A stretch of 64,000 nt of DNA from Pullichristensenella sp963930055. Lineage in GTDB: Bacteria > Bacillota > Clostridia > Christensenellales > Aristaeellaceae. The DNA lies in contig CAWVKS010000003.1 in NCBI GenBank assembly GCA_963930055.1, positions 224,583 through 288,582 of the forward strand, read 5' to 3'. Every line of letters starts with the position of its first letter. Position 1 is the stretch's first letter. The notes beneath the pieces were generated by a model that saw nothing but the letters and a program-made list of their open reading frames with translations, did not search any database and was not told where the DNA came from. This document shows positions 18,931 to 27,301 of the stretch, one piece after another. The position numbers and the translations under genes are program-made.

Positions 18931-20492
18931 TGTTCCACCTCCGTGAGCACATTGCCCGGCCCGAGTATGTTCTCCGGGTCGAGCTGCCGCTTGAGCGCCC
19001 AGAGCTTGCGCATCTTCTCCTCGCCGTACATGATGAGCGCCAGCTTGCGCTTGATCTTGCCCGCGCCGTGTTCGGCGGTGATGGTGCCGCCCATTTGGCT
19101 TACGTCCCGCGCCCACTTTTCAAACAGCGCGTGCCCGCGCCGGTACTCGTCCAAATTGCGCGCCAGCACGTTCGGGTGTACGTGGTTTTCGCCGATGTGG
19201 CCGAAGATGAGGCAGGGCAGGGCGCTTGCTTCCAGGTCGCGCTTGTAGAGGTGGAACAGCGCGTCAAAGTGCTTATCGTCCACCGCCATGTCGGTCGAAA
19301 GTATGGTGATCTCCGGCTCGTTTTTCTTGTTCTTTTCCACGTGGATGTCGATCGTCTCCGGCACGGAGTGGCGGAACAGAAGCAGCTTTTCCAGCTCCAG
19401 CTCGTCGCGCGCCACCCAGGTGTTGTCCGCGTCGCCGCCGCTTTGGTCGATGACCGGCGCGAGTTTTTCCAGCACCGGGCACAGGCCGCCTTTGTCACGC
19501 AGGTTGAACTCCACATACACCGCGCAACAGTAATTCTCCGGCAGTGGCTGCAATTGGCGGAAGGCCGGCGTCTCCGCCTTCTGCGCTTCCACAAGGTCGA
19601 GCGCCCGCTTGTCGAAAAACTCGATGGAGGCGGGCCTGGGGTCGAACTTCTTCATCGCGTACACGTATTGAAGCGCGTTTTCGTCGTCCGGGAAAAACGC
19701 CGTCACGCCGCACAAAAGCGCGGGGGAGGGGAGCAAAACCAGCTCCAATTCGCTGATGACGCCCAGCGTACCCTGGCTGCCCAGAAACAGGTCGATCAAT
19801 TCCATGTCCGCGCGCAAAAGGTAGCCCGCGTCCTTGATGTCCGGCGTGTCAAAGTCGGGCAGCCGCCCCTTGAGCACGGCGCCGTCCGTGCATGGCAGCG
19901 CGAACTCGCGCCCCCGCGCCCGCTCGCGCCCGCGCATAAGCTCCGTCACCCGCCCGTCGGCAAGCACCGCGCGCAGAGCGTTCACATGCGTGCGCGTGCA
20001 GCCGTAGAGGAACGAGCGCGCCCCGCAGGCGTTGCAGCTGGCCATGCCGCCAATGCTGGCCGTCGGCTCGGTGGGGTCTGGGGAGAAAAACAGCGCCCCC
20101 GCCCGCACGTCTTTCAGCGTCTCGCGGGATTCCTCGTCCCACGCGGACACGTCGAAGCTCTTGTTTTTCAGCGCCTTGCGCACCGTGGCCAGCGCCACGC
20201 CCGGCTGCACGCGCAAAAGGAAACGCCCCTCCTCGTCGCGGCGGATGCCGAGTATGCGGTCCATGCGCGAAAGGTTCAAGATCATCCCGCCCTGCGGGCT
20301 GGCCCCGCCGGCAAGACCCGTGCGCGCGCCCTGCGCCGTCAGCGGCACGTGGTTGTCCCGCGCGAAGCGCACCGCCTCGACCAGTTCCGCCTCGCTGCGG
20401 GGAAAGGCGATGTAGTCCGCGCGCCCCATGGTGCGCGATTCGTCGAAGAGATAGTTTTTGTATGCCTCTGTATAGGCCTGAACGATTGACAT
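18927..20492 (-). CDS. FAD-linked D-lactate/2-hydroxyacid dehydrogenase (GlcD family) working with EtfAB
   Basis: 521 residues. The FAD_binding_4 domain shows PLTAQGARTGLAGGA and LGSQGTLGVI; the C-terminal FAD_oxidase_C domain shows GHIGENHVHPN and ITAEHGAGKIK, the metal/substrate site of lactate and glycolate oxidases. Linkage to etfB-etfA resembles the Ldh-EtfAB complexes of anaerobes that couple lactate oxidation to NAD through flavin-based electron confurcation; that role is inferred from context. Substrate could be lactate, glycolate or another 2-hydroxyacid. The start at 20492 has GGAGG upstream. Confidence 0.9.
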   Translation of the reverse strand: MSIVQAYTEAYKNYLFDESRTMGRADYIAFPRSEAELVEAVRFARDNHVPLTAQGARTGLAGGASPQGGMILNLSRMDRILGIRRDEEGRFLLRVQPGVALATVRKALKNKSFDVSAWDEESRETLKDVRAGALFFSPDPTEPTASIGGMASCNACGARSFLYGCTRTHVNALRAVLADGRVTELMRGRERARGREFALPCTDGAVLKGRLPDFDTPDIKDAGYLLRADMELIDLFLGSQGTLGVISELELVLLPSPALLCGVTAFFPDDENALQYVYAMKKFDPRPASIEFFDKRALDLVEAQKAETPAFRQLQPLPENYCCAVYVEFNLRDKGGLCPVLEKLAPVIDQSGGDADNTWVARDELELEKLLLFRHSVPETIDIHVEKNKKNEPEITILSTDMAVDDKHFDALFHLYKRDLEASALPCLIFGHIGENHVHPNVLARNLDEYRRGHALFEKWARDVSQMGGTITAEHGAGKIKRKLALIMYGEEKMRKLWALKRQLDPENILGPGNVLTEVEQ

Positions 20493-20514
20493 GTGCGCCT
20501 CCACATCCTATACT
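20486..20514 (+). promoter_or_regulatory. sigma-A promoter of the aminotransferase gene
   Basis: TTGACA (20486-20491), a 17-base spacer, TATACT (20509-20514). It overlaps the start codon of the divergent dehydrogenase gene, so the two operons share a short control region containing TATAC/GTATA repeats. Confidence 0.75.
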
Positions 20515-20552
20515 ATAATGCAGTATACTACACGTTCCGGGAGGGAAAAACG

Positions 20553-21776
20553 ATGACCGACACCGCGATTTTGCAGGCCCGCTACGACGCTTTCTGCGCC
20601 CTTGGCCTGCGCTTGGACATGTCGCGCGGCAAGCCGGAGCCGCGTCAGCTCGACCTTTCCCTGCCCATGCTGCGCATGACCGACGAAGGCTTTGCCTGCG
20701 AGGACGGCGTGGACGCGCGCAACTACGGCGACCCCACCGGCATCCCCGAGGCCAAACGCCTCTTTGGCGCGCTGCTGGGCATGCCGCCGGAGCAGGTCAT
20801 CGTCGGCGGCAATTCCAGCATCAATCTCATCTACGATGCGCTCGTACGCGCCATCCTCCACGGCCCGCTCCCGGGCGATACGCCGTGGAAGGACGTTGCC
20901 CACCTCAAGTTCCTCTGCCCGGTGCCGGGCTACGACTGGCACTTCCACATGCTTGCCATGCTCGGCGTCGAGTGCGTCCCCGTGCCGCTCGTGGAGGGCA
21001 GCCCGGATATGGACATGGTCGAGCGCCTCGTGCGCGACCCCTCTGTGAAGGGCATCATCTGCGTGCCCATGTACGGCAACCCCAGCGGCCTGACCTTTTC
21101 CGACGAGGCCGTGCGCCGTCTCGCGCGCATGGAGACCGCCGCCAGGGACTTCCGCATCTTCTGGGACAACGCCTATTGCGTCCACCACCTCTACGCCGGC
21201 CGCCGCGACCGTTTGCTCGACCTCTACGAGGCCTGTCGCGAAGCCGGCACGGAGGACCGGCCGCTGCTGTTCACCTCCACCTCGAAGATCACCTTTGCCG
21301 GCGGCGGCGTCAGCGCCATGGCCGCCAGCCCGCGCAACATCGAGCGGCAAGCGGGGCTGCTGCTTTACCAGATGGTCTGCTTTGACAAGGTCAACCAGCT
21401 TCGCCACGCCCGCTTTTTGCCGGACATGGCGGCCATCGAGCGCCACATGGCCCGCCACGCGGAGATATTGCGCCCCAAGTTTGAACTGGTGCTGGACGCG
21501 CTCACAAGGGAACTGACTGGCTGCGGAAGCTGGTCGAAGCCCCTGGGCGGCTACTTTATCTGCTACCGCGCCCCCAGGGGCTGCGCAAGGCGCGTCGTCA
21601 AGCTGTGCGCAAACGCCGGCATTACCCTCACCCCCGCGGGCGCGCCCTTCCCCGGCGGCAACGACCCGGAGGACAGCGTCATCCGCATCGCGCCGACGTA
21701 TCCGCCCCTGGAAGAGCTTGCCAAAGTCATGGAGCTGTTCCCCGTGGCGGTCAAATTGGCCATGACGGGGAAGTAG
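20553..21776 (+). CDS. aspartate-type PLP aminotransferase (AspC/Rv3722c-like, Asp_aminotransf family)
   Basis: 407 residues. N-terminal LDMSRGKPEPRQLDLS, the VIVGGNSSINLIYDA segment, CVPMYGNPSGLTFSD and the PLP-lysine region STSKITFAGGGVSAMAAS match the PF12897-type class-I aminotransferases, of which Rv3722c is an aspartate aminotransferase. It would interconvert aspartate and glutamate using 2-oxoglutarate/oxaloacetate. GGGAGGG precedes the ATG; a longer reading into the promoter is not credible. Confidence 0.9.
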   Translation: MTDTAILQARYDAFCALGLRLDMSRGKPEPRQLDLSLPMLRMTDEGFACEDGVDARNYGDPTGIPEAKRLFGALLGMPPEQVIVGGNSSINLIYDALVRAILHGPLPGDTPWKDVAHLKFLCPVPGYDWHFHMLAMLGVECVPVPLVEGSPDMDMVERLVRDPSVKGIICVPMYGNPSGLTFSDEAVRRLARMETAARDFRIFWDNAYCVHHLYAGRRDRLLDLYEACREAGTEDRPLLFTSTSKITFAGGGVSAMAASPRNIERQAGLLLYQMVCFDKVNQLRHARFLPDMAAIERHMARHAEILRPKFELVLDALTRELTGCGSWSKPLGGYFICYRAPRGCARRVVKLCANAGITLTPAGAPFPGGNDPEDSVIRIAPTYPPLEELAKVMELFPVAVKLAMTGK

Positions 21777-21787
21777 ACCGCGAAAGA

Positions 21788-21817
21788 GCGGCGGAAGGTA
21801 CGAACGCCTTCCGCCGC
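21788..21817. terminator. bidirectional hairpin between convergent genes
   Basis: GCGGCGGAAGG and CCTTCCGCCGC form an 11-bp perfect stem around an 8-base loop, between the aminotransferase stop (plus) and the ABC ATPase stop (minus). T tracts are weak on both sides. Confidence 0.65.
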
Positions 21818-21832
21818 CTGTTATTTTGCCCT

Positions 21833-22633
21833 TTAACCGTTGGAGGAATAGCGCTCGTTGGAGTATCGCTCCAAAAACCTGCGCGTGCGTTCTTCGCGCG
21901 GGTTGCCGATGACCTCCTCGGCCTTTCCGTATTCGACGATCACGCCGCCGTCCATGAACAATACGTTGTCGGCCACCTGCCGGGCAAACTGCATCTCGTG
22001 GGTGACGATGAGCATGGTCGTGTCGCGGTCGGCCAGCGAGCGGATGACGTTCAGGACTTCGCCCGTCAATTCCGGGTCGAGCGCCGAAGTCGGCTCGTCG
22101 AAGCAGAGTATGTCCGGCTCCAGCATCAGCGCCCGGGCGATGGCCACGCGCTGCTGCTGCCCGCCGGAGAGCTGGTGCGGGTAGCTGTCCGCCTTGGAGG
22201 AAAGCCCCACGCTCTCCAGCGCCGCGCGCCCCTTTTCGGCGATTTCGACAAGTATGCGCTTTTTATTGGCCTTGTAGTCCGCGCGCTCCCTGGCCAGCAG
22301 CTCCGCCGCCAGCGTCACATTTTTCAGCGCCGTGTACTGGGGAAAGAGGTTGAACGACTGGAACACCAGCCCGAAGCGCAGCTGATTGGCCCGCGCCTGC
22401 GCGCCCCTGGGCCGCGGTTGGGAGGCGTCGAACACCGTGTCGCCCGATACGCGGATCACGCCCGTGTCCGGCGTTTCCAGCGCCGTCAGACAGCGCAACA
22501 GCGTGGTCTTGCCGCTGCCGGAGGAGCCGATGATGGCCAGCGATTCGCCCTTTTCCAGCGAAAAGCTGATATCGCGGATGACCTCCAATTCGCCAAAGTG
22601 CTTGGAAAGTCCGGTCACTTCAAGGATCGCCAT
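21833..22633 (-). CDS. polar amino acid ABC transporter ATP-binding protein
   Basis: 266 residues, GlnQ/HisP class. Walker A GSSGSGKTTLLR, Q-loop VFQSFNLFPQ, signature LSGGQQQRVAIARAL, Walker B ILCFDEPTSALDPE and VTHEMQFAR are intact. The FNLFPQYTALKNV and LDPE(L)TGEVL patterns are typical of amino-acid importers. Last gene of a binding protein-permease-ATPase operon. Confidence 0.95.
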   Translation of the reverse strand: MAILEVTGLSKHFGELEVIRDISFSLEKGESLAIIGSSGSGKTTLLRCLTALETPDTGVIRVSGDTVFDASQPRPRGAQARANQLRFGLVFQSFNLFPQYTALKNVTLAAELLARERADYKANKKRILVEIAEKGRAALESVGLSSKADSYPHQLSGGQQQRVAIARALMLEPDILCFDEPTSALDPELTGEVLNVIRSLADRDTTMLIVTHEMQFARQVADNVLFMDGGVIVEYGKAEEVIGNPREERTRRFLERYSNERYSSNG

Positions 22634-22644
22634 CGTTCACCCTC

Positions 22645-23325
22645 CTATGCGCGGAAGTAGTCCATTTTGCGCTCGATGCGCCCCAGCGCCAGCGTCACCA
22701 GCCCGTTAAAGATCAGGAAGAATATGGCGGTGGTGAACAGCGGCCACAAGAGGCCCTGCCGGGTGTAGTTGTCGGCCACGAACAGTATCTCGGTCACGCT
22801 GATGATGCGCGAAAGGGACGTGTCCTTGACCAGCGTGATGATCTCGTTGCCCACCGAGGGCGTCACCCGCTTCACTACCTGCAAGAGCACCACTTTGAAA
22901 AACACCTGCCGCTTGGTCATGCCCAATACCTGCCCGGCCTCGTACTGACCCTGCGGGATGGAGTCGATGCCGCCGCGGAAGATCTCGGAGAAGTAGGCCG
23001 CGTAGTTGATGATGAACGTCACCAGCGTTGCCGTGACGCGGGACTTGATGGGCGGAAGCCCCATCAGCCCCGGGCCGTAGAACACGAAGATGAGTTGCAG
23101 CATCAGAGGCGTTCCGCGAATGACCCACACGAAGCCGCGCGTCAGCAGCCGGATGGGGCGGAACATGCGCCCGAACACGCGAAGGCCCAGCCGCGAGCGG
23201 GAGCCGAACATGATGATGAGGCCCAGCGGCAGCGAACCGATCAGCGTGATGACGAAGATCTGCAAATTCAGCACAAAGCCGTCCAGCAGCTTGCCGAGCA
23301 CGACCGCACCTTCGGGGGTGAACAT
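22645..23325 (-). CDS. polar amino acid ABC transporter permease
   Basis: 226 residues with about five membrane helices. The EAA-type cytoplasmic loop is QGQYEAGQVLGMTKRQVFFKVVL, split here at EAGQVLGM; VWVIRGTPLMLQL and LVKDTSLSRIISVTEI are signatures of the HisM/GlnP family. Twelve bases separate it from the ATPase gene. Confidence 0.95.
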   Translation of the reverse strand: MFTPEGAVVLGKLLDGFVLNLQIFVITLIGSLPLGLIIMFGSRSRLGLRVFGRMFRPIRLLTRGFVWVIRGTPLMLQLIFVFYGPGLMGLPPIKSRVTATLVTFIINYAAYFSEIFRGGIDSIPQGQYEAGQVLGMTKRQVFFKVVLLQVVKRVTPSVGNEIITLVKDTSLSRIISVTEILFVADNYTRQGLLWPLFTTAIFFLIFNGLVTLALGRIERKMDYFRA

Positions 23326-23353
23326 ACGCTTCTCTCTCCTTTATCCGGGGAAT

Positions 23354-23378
23354 GGGCCGCCGGCGCTACCGGCGGCCC
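23354..23378 (-). other. intercistronic stem-loop after the binding-protein gene
   Basis: GGGCCGCCGG and CCGGCGGCCC make a 10-bp stem with a 5-base loop and no T run. Such hairpins between binding-protein and permease genes commonly protect the upstream mRNA segment or reduce read-through, lowering permease relative to binding protein. Confidence 0.6.
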
Positions 23379-23401
23379 ACATGCTTTCGTCGGTGAATCG
23401 C

Positions 23402-24232
23402 TTACTGGATCAGCGCGTCGGTGAGGCCGTACTTCTCGGCCAGTTCCGCCACCGTGCCGTCCTCCTTCAGCTTGGCGATGGACTCGTTGACCATGGCGGT
23501 GAAGTCGCTGCCCTTGCGGAAGGCGATGCCGTAGAACTGGTCGCCGAAGTTGTTGTCCATGTTGACCACCAGGTCGGCATAGTCGCTGTCCGGGCGCACC
23601 ATGCCCAGGGCGCAGACGCTGTCTACCAGGGCGATGTCCGCCGTGCCGGACTTGACTTCCAGAAGCGCGTTGGCCATGGAGCCGACGGGCACGTAGGCGC
23701 AGCCCGCGAAGTATTCCTGCGCGGAGACTTCCACCGTGTCGTCGTCCTCGATGGTGCCCTGCAGCTTGCCCTCGCCGGTGGAGCCCTGCTCGGCCACGAC
23801 CGTGTAGCCGTTCACGTCCGCCATGATCTCCTCTTCGCGGTCGGCCTTCATGACCATCGCCTGCGTGTTGAGCAGGTACGGGTCGCTGATGGACATGTTT
23901 TCGGCGCGCTCGGGGGTGATGCACATGCCGTTCCAGATGCAGTCGATGCTCTTGGAGTTGAGCTCGATCTCCTTGGCGTCCCAGCTGATGACGATGAAGT
24001 TGGCCTCGATGCCGAGGTCCGCGCACACCGCCTGGGCAAGCTCGGTGTCAAAGCCGATCAGGTCGCCCGTCTCGGGATCCTCGTAGTTGATGGGGGCGAA
24101 AAGTGTGATGCCGATGTTGAGGACGCCGTTGCCGAGTATGTAGTCGGCGTCGCTCTCCTCTTCCGCGAAGGCGAAGGCCGCCGTCGAAAGGGCCAGGATC
24201 AAAACCAGCAGCATGCTCAGGATCTTCTTCAT
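23402..24232 (-). CDS. amino acid ABC transporter substrate-binding protein
   Basis: 276 residues, SBP_bac_3 fold. A signal peptide MKKILSMLLVLILALSTAAF ends near AFAEEES with no lipobox cysteine, which is unusual for a Bacillota binding protein. GFDTELAQAVCADLGIEANF, NSKSIDCIWNGMCITPERAE and LVDSVCALGMV are family segments. The ATG at 24232 follows GGAGCG; the extra upstream codons would start at TTG. The ligand is probably a polar amino acid; the residues do not allow a finer call. Confidence 0.92.
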   Translation of the reverse strand: MKKILSMLLVLILALSTAAFAFAEEESDADYILGNGVLNIGITLFAPINYEDPETGDLIGFDTELAQAVCADLGIEANFIVISWDAKEIELNSKSIDCIWNGMCITPERAENMSISDPYLLNTQAMVMKADREEEIMADVNGYTVVAEQGSTGEGKLQGTIEDDDTVEVSAQEYFAGCAYVPVGSMANALLEVKSGTADIALVDSVCALGMVRPDSDYADLVVNMDNNFGDQFYGIAFRKGSDFTAMVNESIAKLKEDGTVAELAEKYGLTDALIQ

Positions 24233-24292
24233 GGTCAAAACGCTCCTTTATTGAAATGGGGTTCTTTTTCCCGTTCGCGTCAGCGCTTTACT

Positions 24293-24342
24293 GTGCTAAC
24301 GTGGTATGGTGGTATCTTAGCACAATACACCTGAAAATGCAA
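24293..24342 (-). promoter_or_regulatory. promoter and operator dyad of the amino acid importer
   Basis: Minus strand TTGCAT (24337-24342), a 17-base spacer, TAAGAT (24314-24319). A dyad GTGCTAA...TTAGCAC (24293-24299 with 24317-24323) covers the -10 and start region and encloses two direct copies of GTGGTAT. This arrangement is typical of a repressor operator. The neighbouring LysR gene is a candidate regulator, although LysR sites normally lie further upstream. Confidence 0.7.
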
Positions 24343-24382
24343 TAGCCTGAAAGTAATGTTCCTGTTAAATCGAAAACGGCGC

Positions 24383-24410
24383 AAAAAAACCGCCGGCGCT
24401 GGCCGGCGGG
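24383..24410 (-). terminator. terminator of the LysR gene
   Basis: Minus strand CCGCCGGC/GCCGGCGG stem followed by TTTTTTT, 13 bases after the LysR stop. Confidence 0.85.
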
Positions 24411-24422
24411 AAAGGTCATTGT

Positions 24423-25367
24423 TTACCGCGCCCCTCTGCGGTCGCCGAAGGCGATGTCGTTGCGGGCGTCAAACAGTTTGTCGATGAACAGGCGGTCGTA
24501 TTCCGTGAGGTTGTAGCGCCGGGGGTAGATGAGCACGTCGCGGTAGCGGCGGTTGGAGGCGCATTTTTTTTGCACCAGGCCCCACTGGTCGAGTATGCGC
24601 CGCGGCTCGGGCGACGTCCACATGTAGGTCGTGGGGATGCGGCTCAAAATTTCAAACTGGTCGGCGCGCTCGTAGATGAGTATGCGGCGGTTTTCGCAGT
24701 CCCCGGGGCGGTGCGCCGTCTTGGGCAGGGAGGATAGGTGCGGCACGGTCTTGTCGCCGTGGGTGAGCTCTATATAGTCCTCCAGCCGCACGGGGTCGAG
24801 CGGTTCCTCGCCCGCCAGCGGGTGCGCCCTGGAGAGCAATACCTCGTAGTCGTACTCCCACACCTGCTCAAACGTCAACTCCTTTTCGTCCAGGAAGTCG
24901 AGGAAGTGCGCCTCGTGCTGCACGCGGTAGCGGATGATACCCAGCCGGAAGCGCCCGGAGAGCACGTTGTTGACCGTCTGCACGGAATTGGTCTCCTTAA
25001 TGCTCAGCCGCATGTCCATGTGGGGGTCGAGCGCCTCGATAAACCGCGCCACGCCGTCGGCGATGTAGCTGCCGCGCGGCATGGAAAGGCTCAGCCTCTG
25101 CACGTTGCCGCTCTGTTCGTCGCGGAGGGCTTCCATCTGTTCCACCTGCAAAAGCACGCCCCGCGCCAGTTTGAGGAATTCCACGCCCCGCCGCGTGGGC
25201 ACCACGCCGCGCGGCGTGCGCTCAAACACGGGAAAGCCCAGGTTTTCCTCCAATTCGCGGATGGCCTTGCTGAGGTTGGGTTGCGCCATATAGAGGTTTT
25301 CCGCCGCCTGGGAGATGGAGCCTGTGCGCTCCACTTCGATGGCGTATTTAAACTGGGTGATGTTCAT
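24423..25367 (-). CDS. LysR-family transcriptional regulator
   Basis: 314 residues. The N-terminal winged HTH reads MNITQFKYAIEVERTGSISQ with AAENLYMAQPNLSKAIRELE and ends RTPRGVVPTRRG; the rest is a LysR substrate-binding fold. GGAGG lies seven bases before the start at 25367. It sits directly upstream of the amino-acid importer in the same direction but has its own promoter and terminator, so any control over the importer is inference. Confidence 0.94.
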   Translation of the reverse strand: MNITQFKYAIEVERTGSISQAAENLYMAQPNLSKAIRELEENLGFPVFERTPRGVVPTRRGVEFLKLARGVLLQVEQMEALRDEQSGNVQRLSLSMPRGSYIADGVARFIEALDPHMDMRLSIKETNSVQTVNNVLSGRFRLGIIRYRVQHEAHFLDFLDEKELTFEQVWEYDYEVLLSRAHPLAGEEPLDPVRLEDYIELTHGDKTVPHLSSLPKTAHRPGDCENRRILIYERADQFEILSRIPTTYMWTSPEPRRILDQWGLVQKKCASNRRYRDVLIYPRRYNLTEYDRLFIDKLFDARNDIAFGDRRGAR

Positions 25368-25388
25368 GTGCGTCCTCCGTTCCCGTCT

Positions 25389-25417
25389 ATTATACCGCTT
25401 CCGGGGCGGGGGGTCAA
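25389..25417 (-). promoter_or_regulatory. sigma-A promoter of the LysR gene
   Basis: Minus strand TTGACC (25412-25417), a 17-base spacer, TATAAT (25389-25394), abutting the terminator of the upstream transpeptidase gene. Confidence 0.8.
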
Positions 25418-25456
25418 CAAAAAATCGGACGGGGCGGCTCTGGGCCGTCCCGTCCG
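25418..25456 (-). terminator. terminator of the first L,D-transpeptidase gene
   Basis: Minus strand CGGACGGG/CCCGTCCG stem followed by ATTTTTTG, just after the stop codon at 25469. Confidence 0.85.
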
Positions 25457-25468
25457 GGCGATAAAACC

Positions 25469-27175
25469 CTACTCCTGGACCACCACGGTGGTGCCCACCG
25501 GGCAGTTGTCGTAGATCCACTTGGCGTCGCTCACCGTCAGGCGCACGCAGCCGTGGGATTCGGCGCGGCCAAGCGAGCGCGTGGAGCCGCCGGAGTTCTC
25601 ATTGGGGCGGCTGTATGTAACGGAGTGGAACAGTATGCCGCCCTGTATGCGCCAGGCGTACTGGGCGTAACAGTTGAAGTCCTTGAAGTAATACCAGCGT
25701 CCGCCCGCCTGCCCGGCGCCCTGGAAGGTGCCCTGCGGCGTCGGCGTCTTGGGCGCGCCCACGCAGCACTTGAAGGTGTCGATGCGCTCATTGTAACCGT
25801 CGCCCGTCCAGCGGTAGACGTAGGTGCGGCGGTCGGAGAGATCCACCACCAGCTTGTAGGGGAACACATATTCCTCGCTCTCGATGGCGTCGGGGCTGAA
25901 CAAAAGCCTCTGCGTGGATTCGTCGGCCACGCCGGTTTGGTCAAGGTTGTTCTTGCGCTGGAAGTACTTGAGAGCGTTCTCCGTGAGATTGCCAAAGGTG
26001 CCGTCGGCGCTGTACAGGTACTTGAGCTGATGCAGGCGGCGCTGCACACGCTCCACCTCCGTGCCCTTATCGCCGTTGCGCACGGTCTCGCGGTAGACTT
26101 CAAACGTGTCGTTTTTAAAGAAGTCCAGCAGGCTGTCGGTGATTTCCCCGTCCGGGTCATAGGGCGCGGGCGTGGGGGTGGGGGAGGGCGTCGGCGGCAG
26201 CGTCGCGTCTACGACCACGGGCATTTCGCCCGGGGCGAGCGTGGGCGTCGGCGCGGGGGTAGGCGTCGGCGTGGGTTCCGGCGAGGGCGTGGGATTGGCC
26301 TCCAGATAGGCGAGATAGTCGTCGTACTGGTAGGTCTTGAATTCCTTCACCGCGTCCTCGGTGTCGTCGCCGTAATGGCCGTCCACCGAGCCGGAAAGGA
26401 AGCCCCACTCGGCCAGCCGCTGCTGGGAAAGCTCTATGTCGGTGCCCTGGGAGCCGTGGGCGCGCGGCGAGGGCGTGGGAGTGGGCTTCACCGTCAGATC
26501 CGTGCCGTTCTGCAAAAGTTCGCGCGTCTCGGGGTCGGCCACGCCGGTGGCCTCCAGGCCGTGCATCTCCTGGAATTCCCGGATGGCCGTCTCCGTGGCC
26601 GGGCCGAGCACGCCGTCGGCCACGCCGGTCAGGTAGGCCAGCTCGATGAGCTTGGTCTGCACGCCGAAAATGACGTTGGAGGAATTGGAAAGCAATTCCC
26701 GCGTCTCGGGATCGGCCACGCCCGTCGGCTCCAGGCCGAACGTCTGCTGGAAGGTGGAAATGGCCTTCTCAGTACCCTCGCCGAGCACGCCGTCGGCCGC
26801 GCCATTGAGCACGCCCGCGGCGATCAGCCATTCCTGCACGTCCAGCACGCCCACCTGCGCCGCGGAGAGCGCGGAAAGCGTTTCCTCGTCGGCGTAGCCG
26901 GTCGCCTCCAGCCCGTACATCTGCTGGAACACTTCCACAGCGTCCTCCGTGCCGTCGCCAAAGTGGCCGTCGGCCTCGCCGGTGAGCAGGCCCAGGTCGA
27001 TAAGGCGCTGTTGCAATCCCTGCACGGCGCTCTCGCCCGCGCCGTCCACCATGCCGTTGACGAGCGCGCCCTCGGGCGGCTCCTGCGTGGGCGCGGCGCT
27101 GGCGGTATCCTCCGCCGCGGCATAGCCGAGAAGCAGGCAGAGCGTCAGTAAGATGCAAAGCAGTCTGCGAAGCAA
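25469..27175 (-). CDS. L,D-transpeptidase with multiple peptidoglycan-binding domains
   Basis: 568 residues. A signal peptide (LLCILLTLCLLLGYAAA) leads into four to five PG_binding_1 repeats recognisable as GLQQRLIDLGLLTGEADG, LSGSVDGHYGDDTEDAV and VQRRLHQLKYLYSADGTFG. Two Pro/Thr-rich linkers separate them. The C-terminal YkuD domain has the catalytic SHGCVRLTVSDAKW box. It would cross-link or anchor peptidoglycan through 3-3 bonds outside the membrane. The start is TTG at 27175 with AAGGGG eight bases before; an in-frame TGA lies just upstream. Confidence 0.93.
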   Translation of the reverse strand: MLRRLLCILLTLCLLLGYAAAEDTASAAPTQEPPEGALVNGMVDGAGESAVQGLQQRLIDLGLLTGEADGHFGDGTEDAVEVFQQMYGLEATGYADEETLSALSAAQVGVLDVQEWLIAAGVLNGAADGVLGEGTEKAISTFQQTFGLEPTGVADPETRELLSNSSNVIFGVQTKLIELAYLTGVADGVLGPATETAIREFQEMHGLEATGVADPETRELLQNGTDLTVKPTPTPSPRAHGSQGTDIELSQQRLAEWGFLSGSVDGHYGDDTEDAVKEFKTYQYDDYLAYLEANPTPSPEPTPTPTPAPTPTLAPGEMPVVVDATLPPTPSPTPTPAPYDPDGEITDSLLDFFKNDTFEVYRETVRNGDKGTEVERVQRRLHQLKYLYSADGTFGNLTENALKYFQRKNNLDQTGVADESTQRLLFSPDAIESEEYVFPYKLVVDLSDRRTYVYRWTGDGYNERIDTFKCCVGAPKTPTPQGTFQGAGQAGGRWYYFKDFNCYAQYAWRIQGGILFHSVTYSRPNENSGGSTRSLGRAESHGCVRLTVSDAKWIYDNCPVGTTVVVQE

Positions 27176-27271
27176 AGGTCACACCCCTTCGTGGCAGTTG
27201 TATACGGATATATTATAACCAAATATTGTCGCGCTTTCAGGCCGTAGAAGTAAACAAACGATTAAATATGT

Positions 27272-27296
27272 AGGCGGGGGAGGGTCGCTCCCCCGG
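27272..27296 (-). terminator. hairpin after the second L,D-transpeptidase gene
   Basis: Minus strand GGGGGAG/CTCCCCC stem with a 5-base loop a few bases after the stop; no strong T tract, so termination efficiency is uncertain. Confidence 0.5.
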
Positions 27297-27301
27297 GATG
27301 G

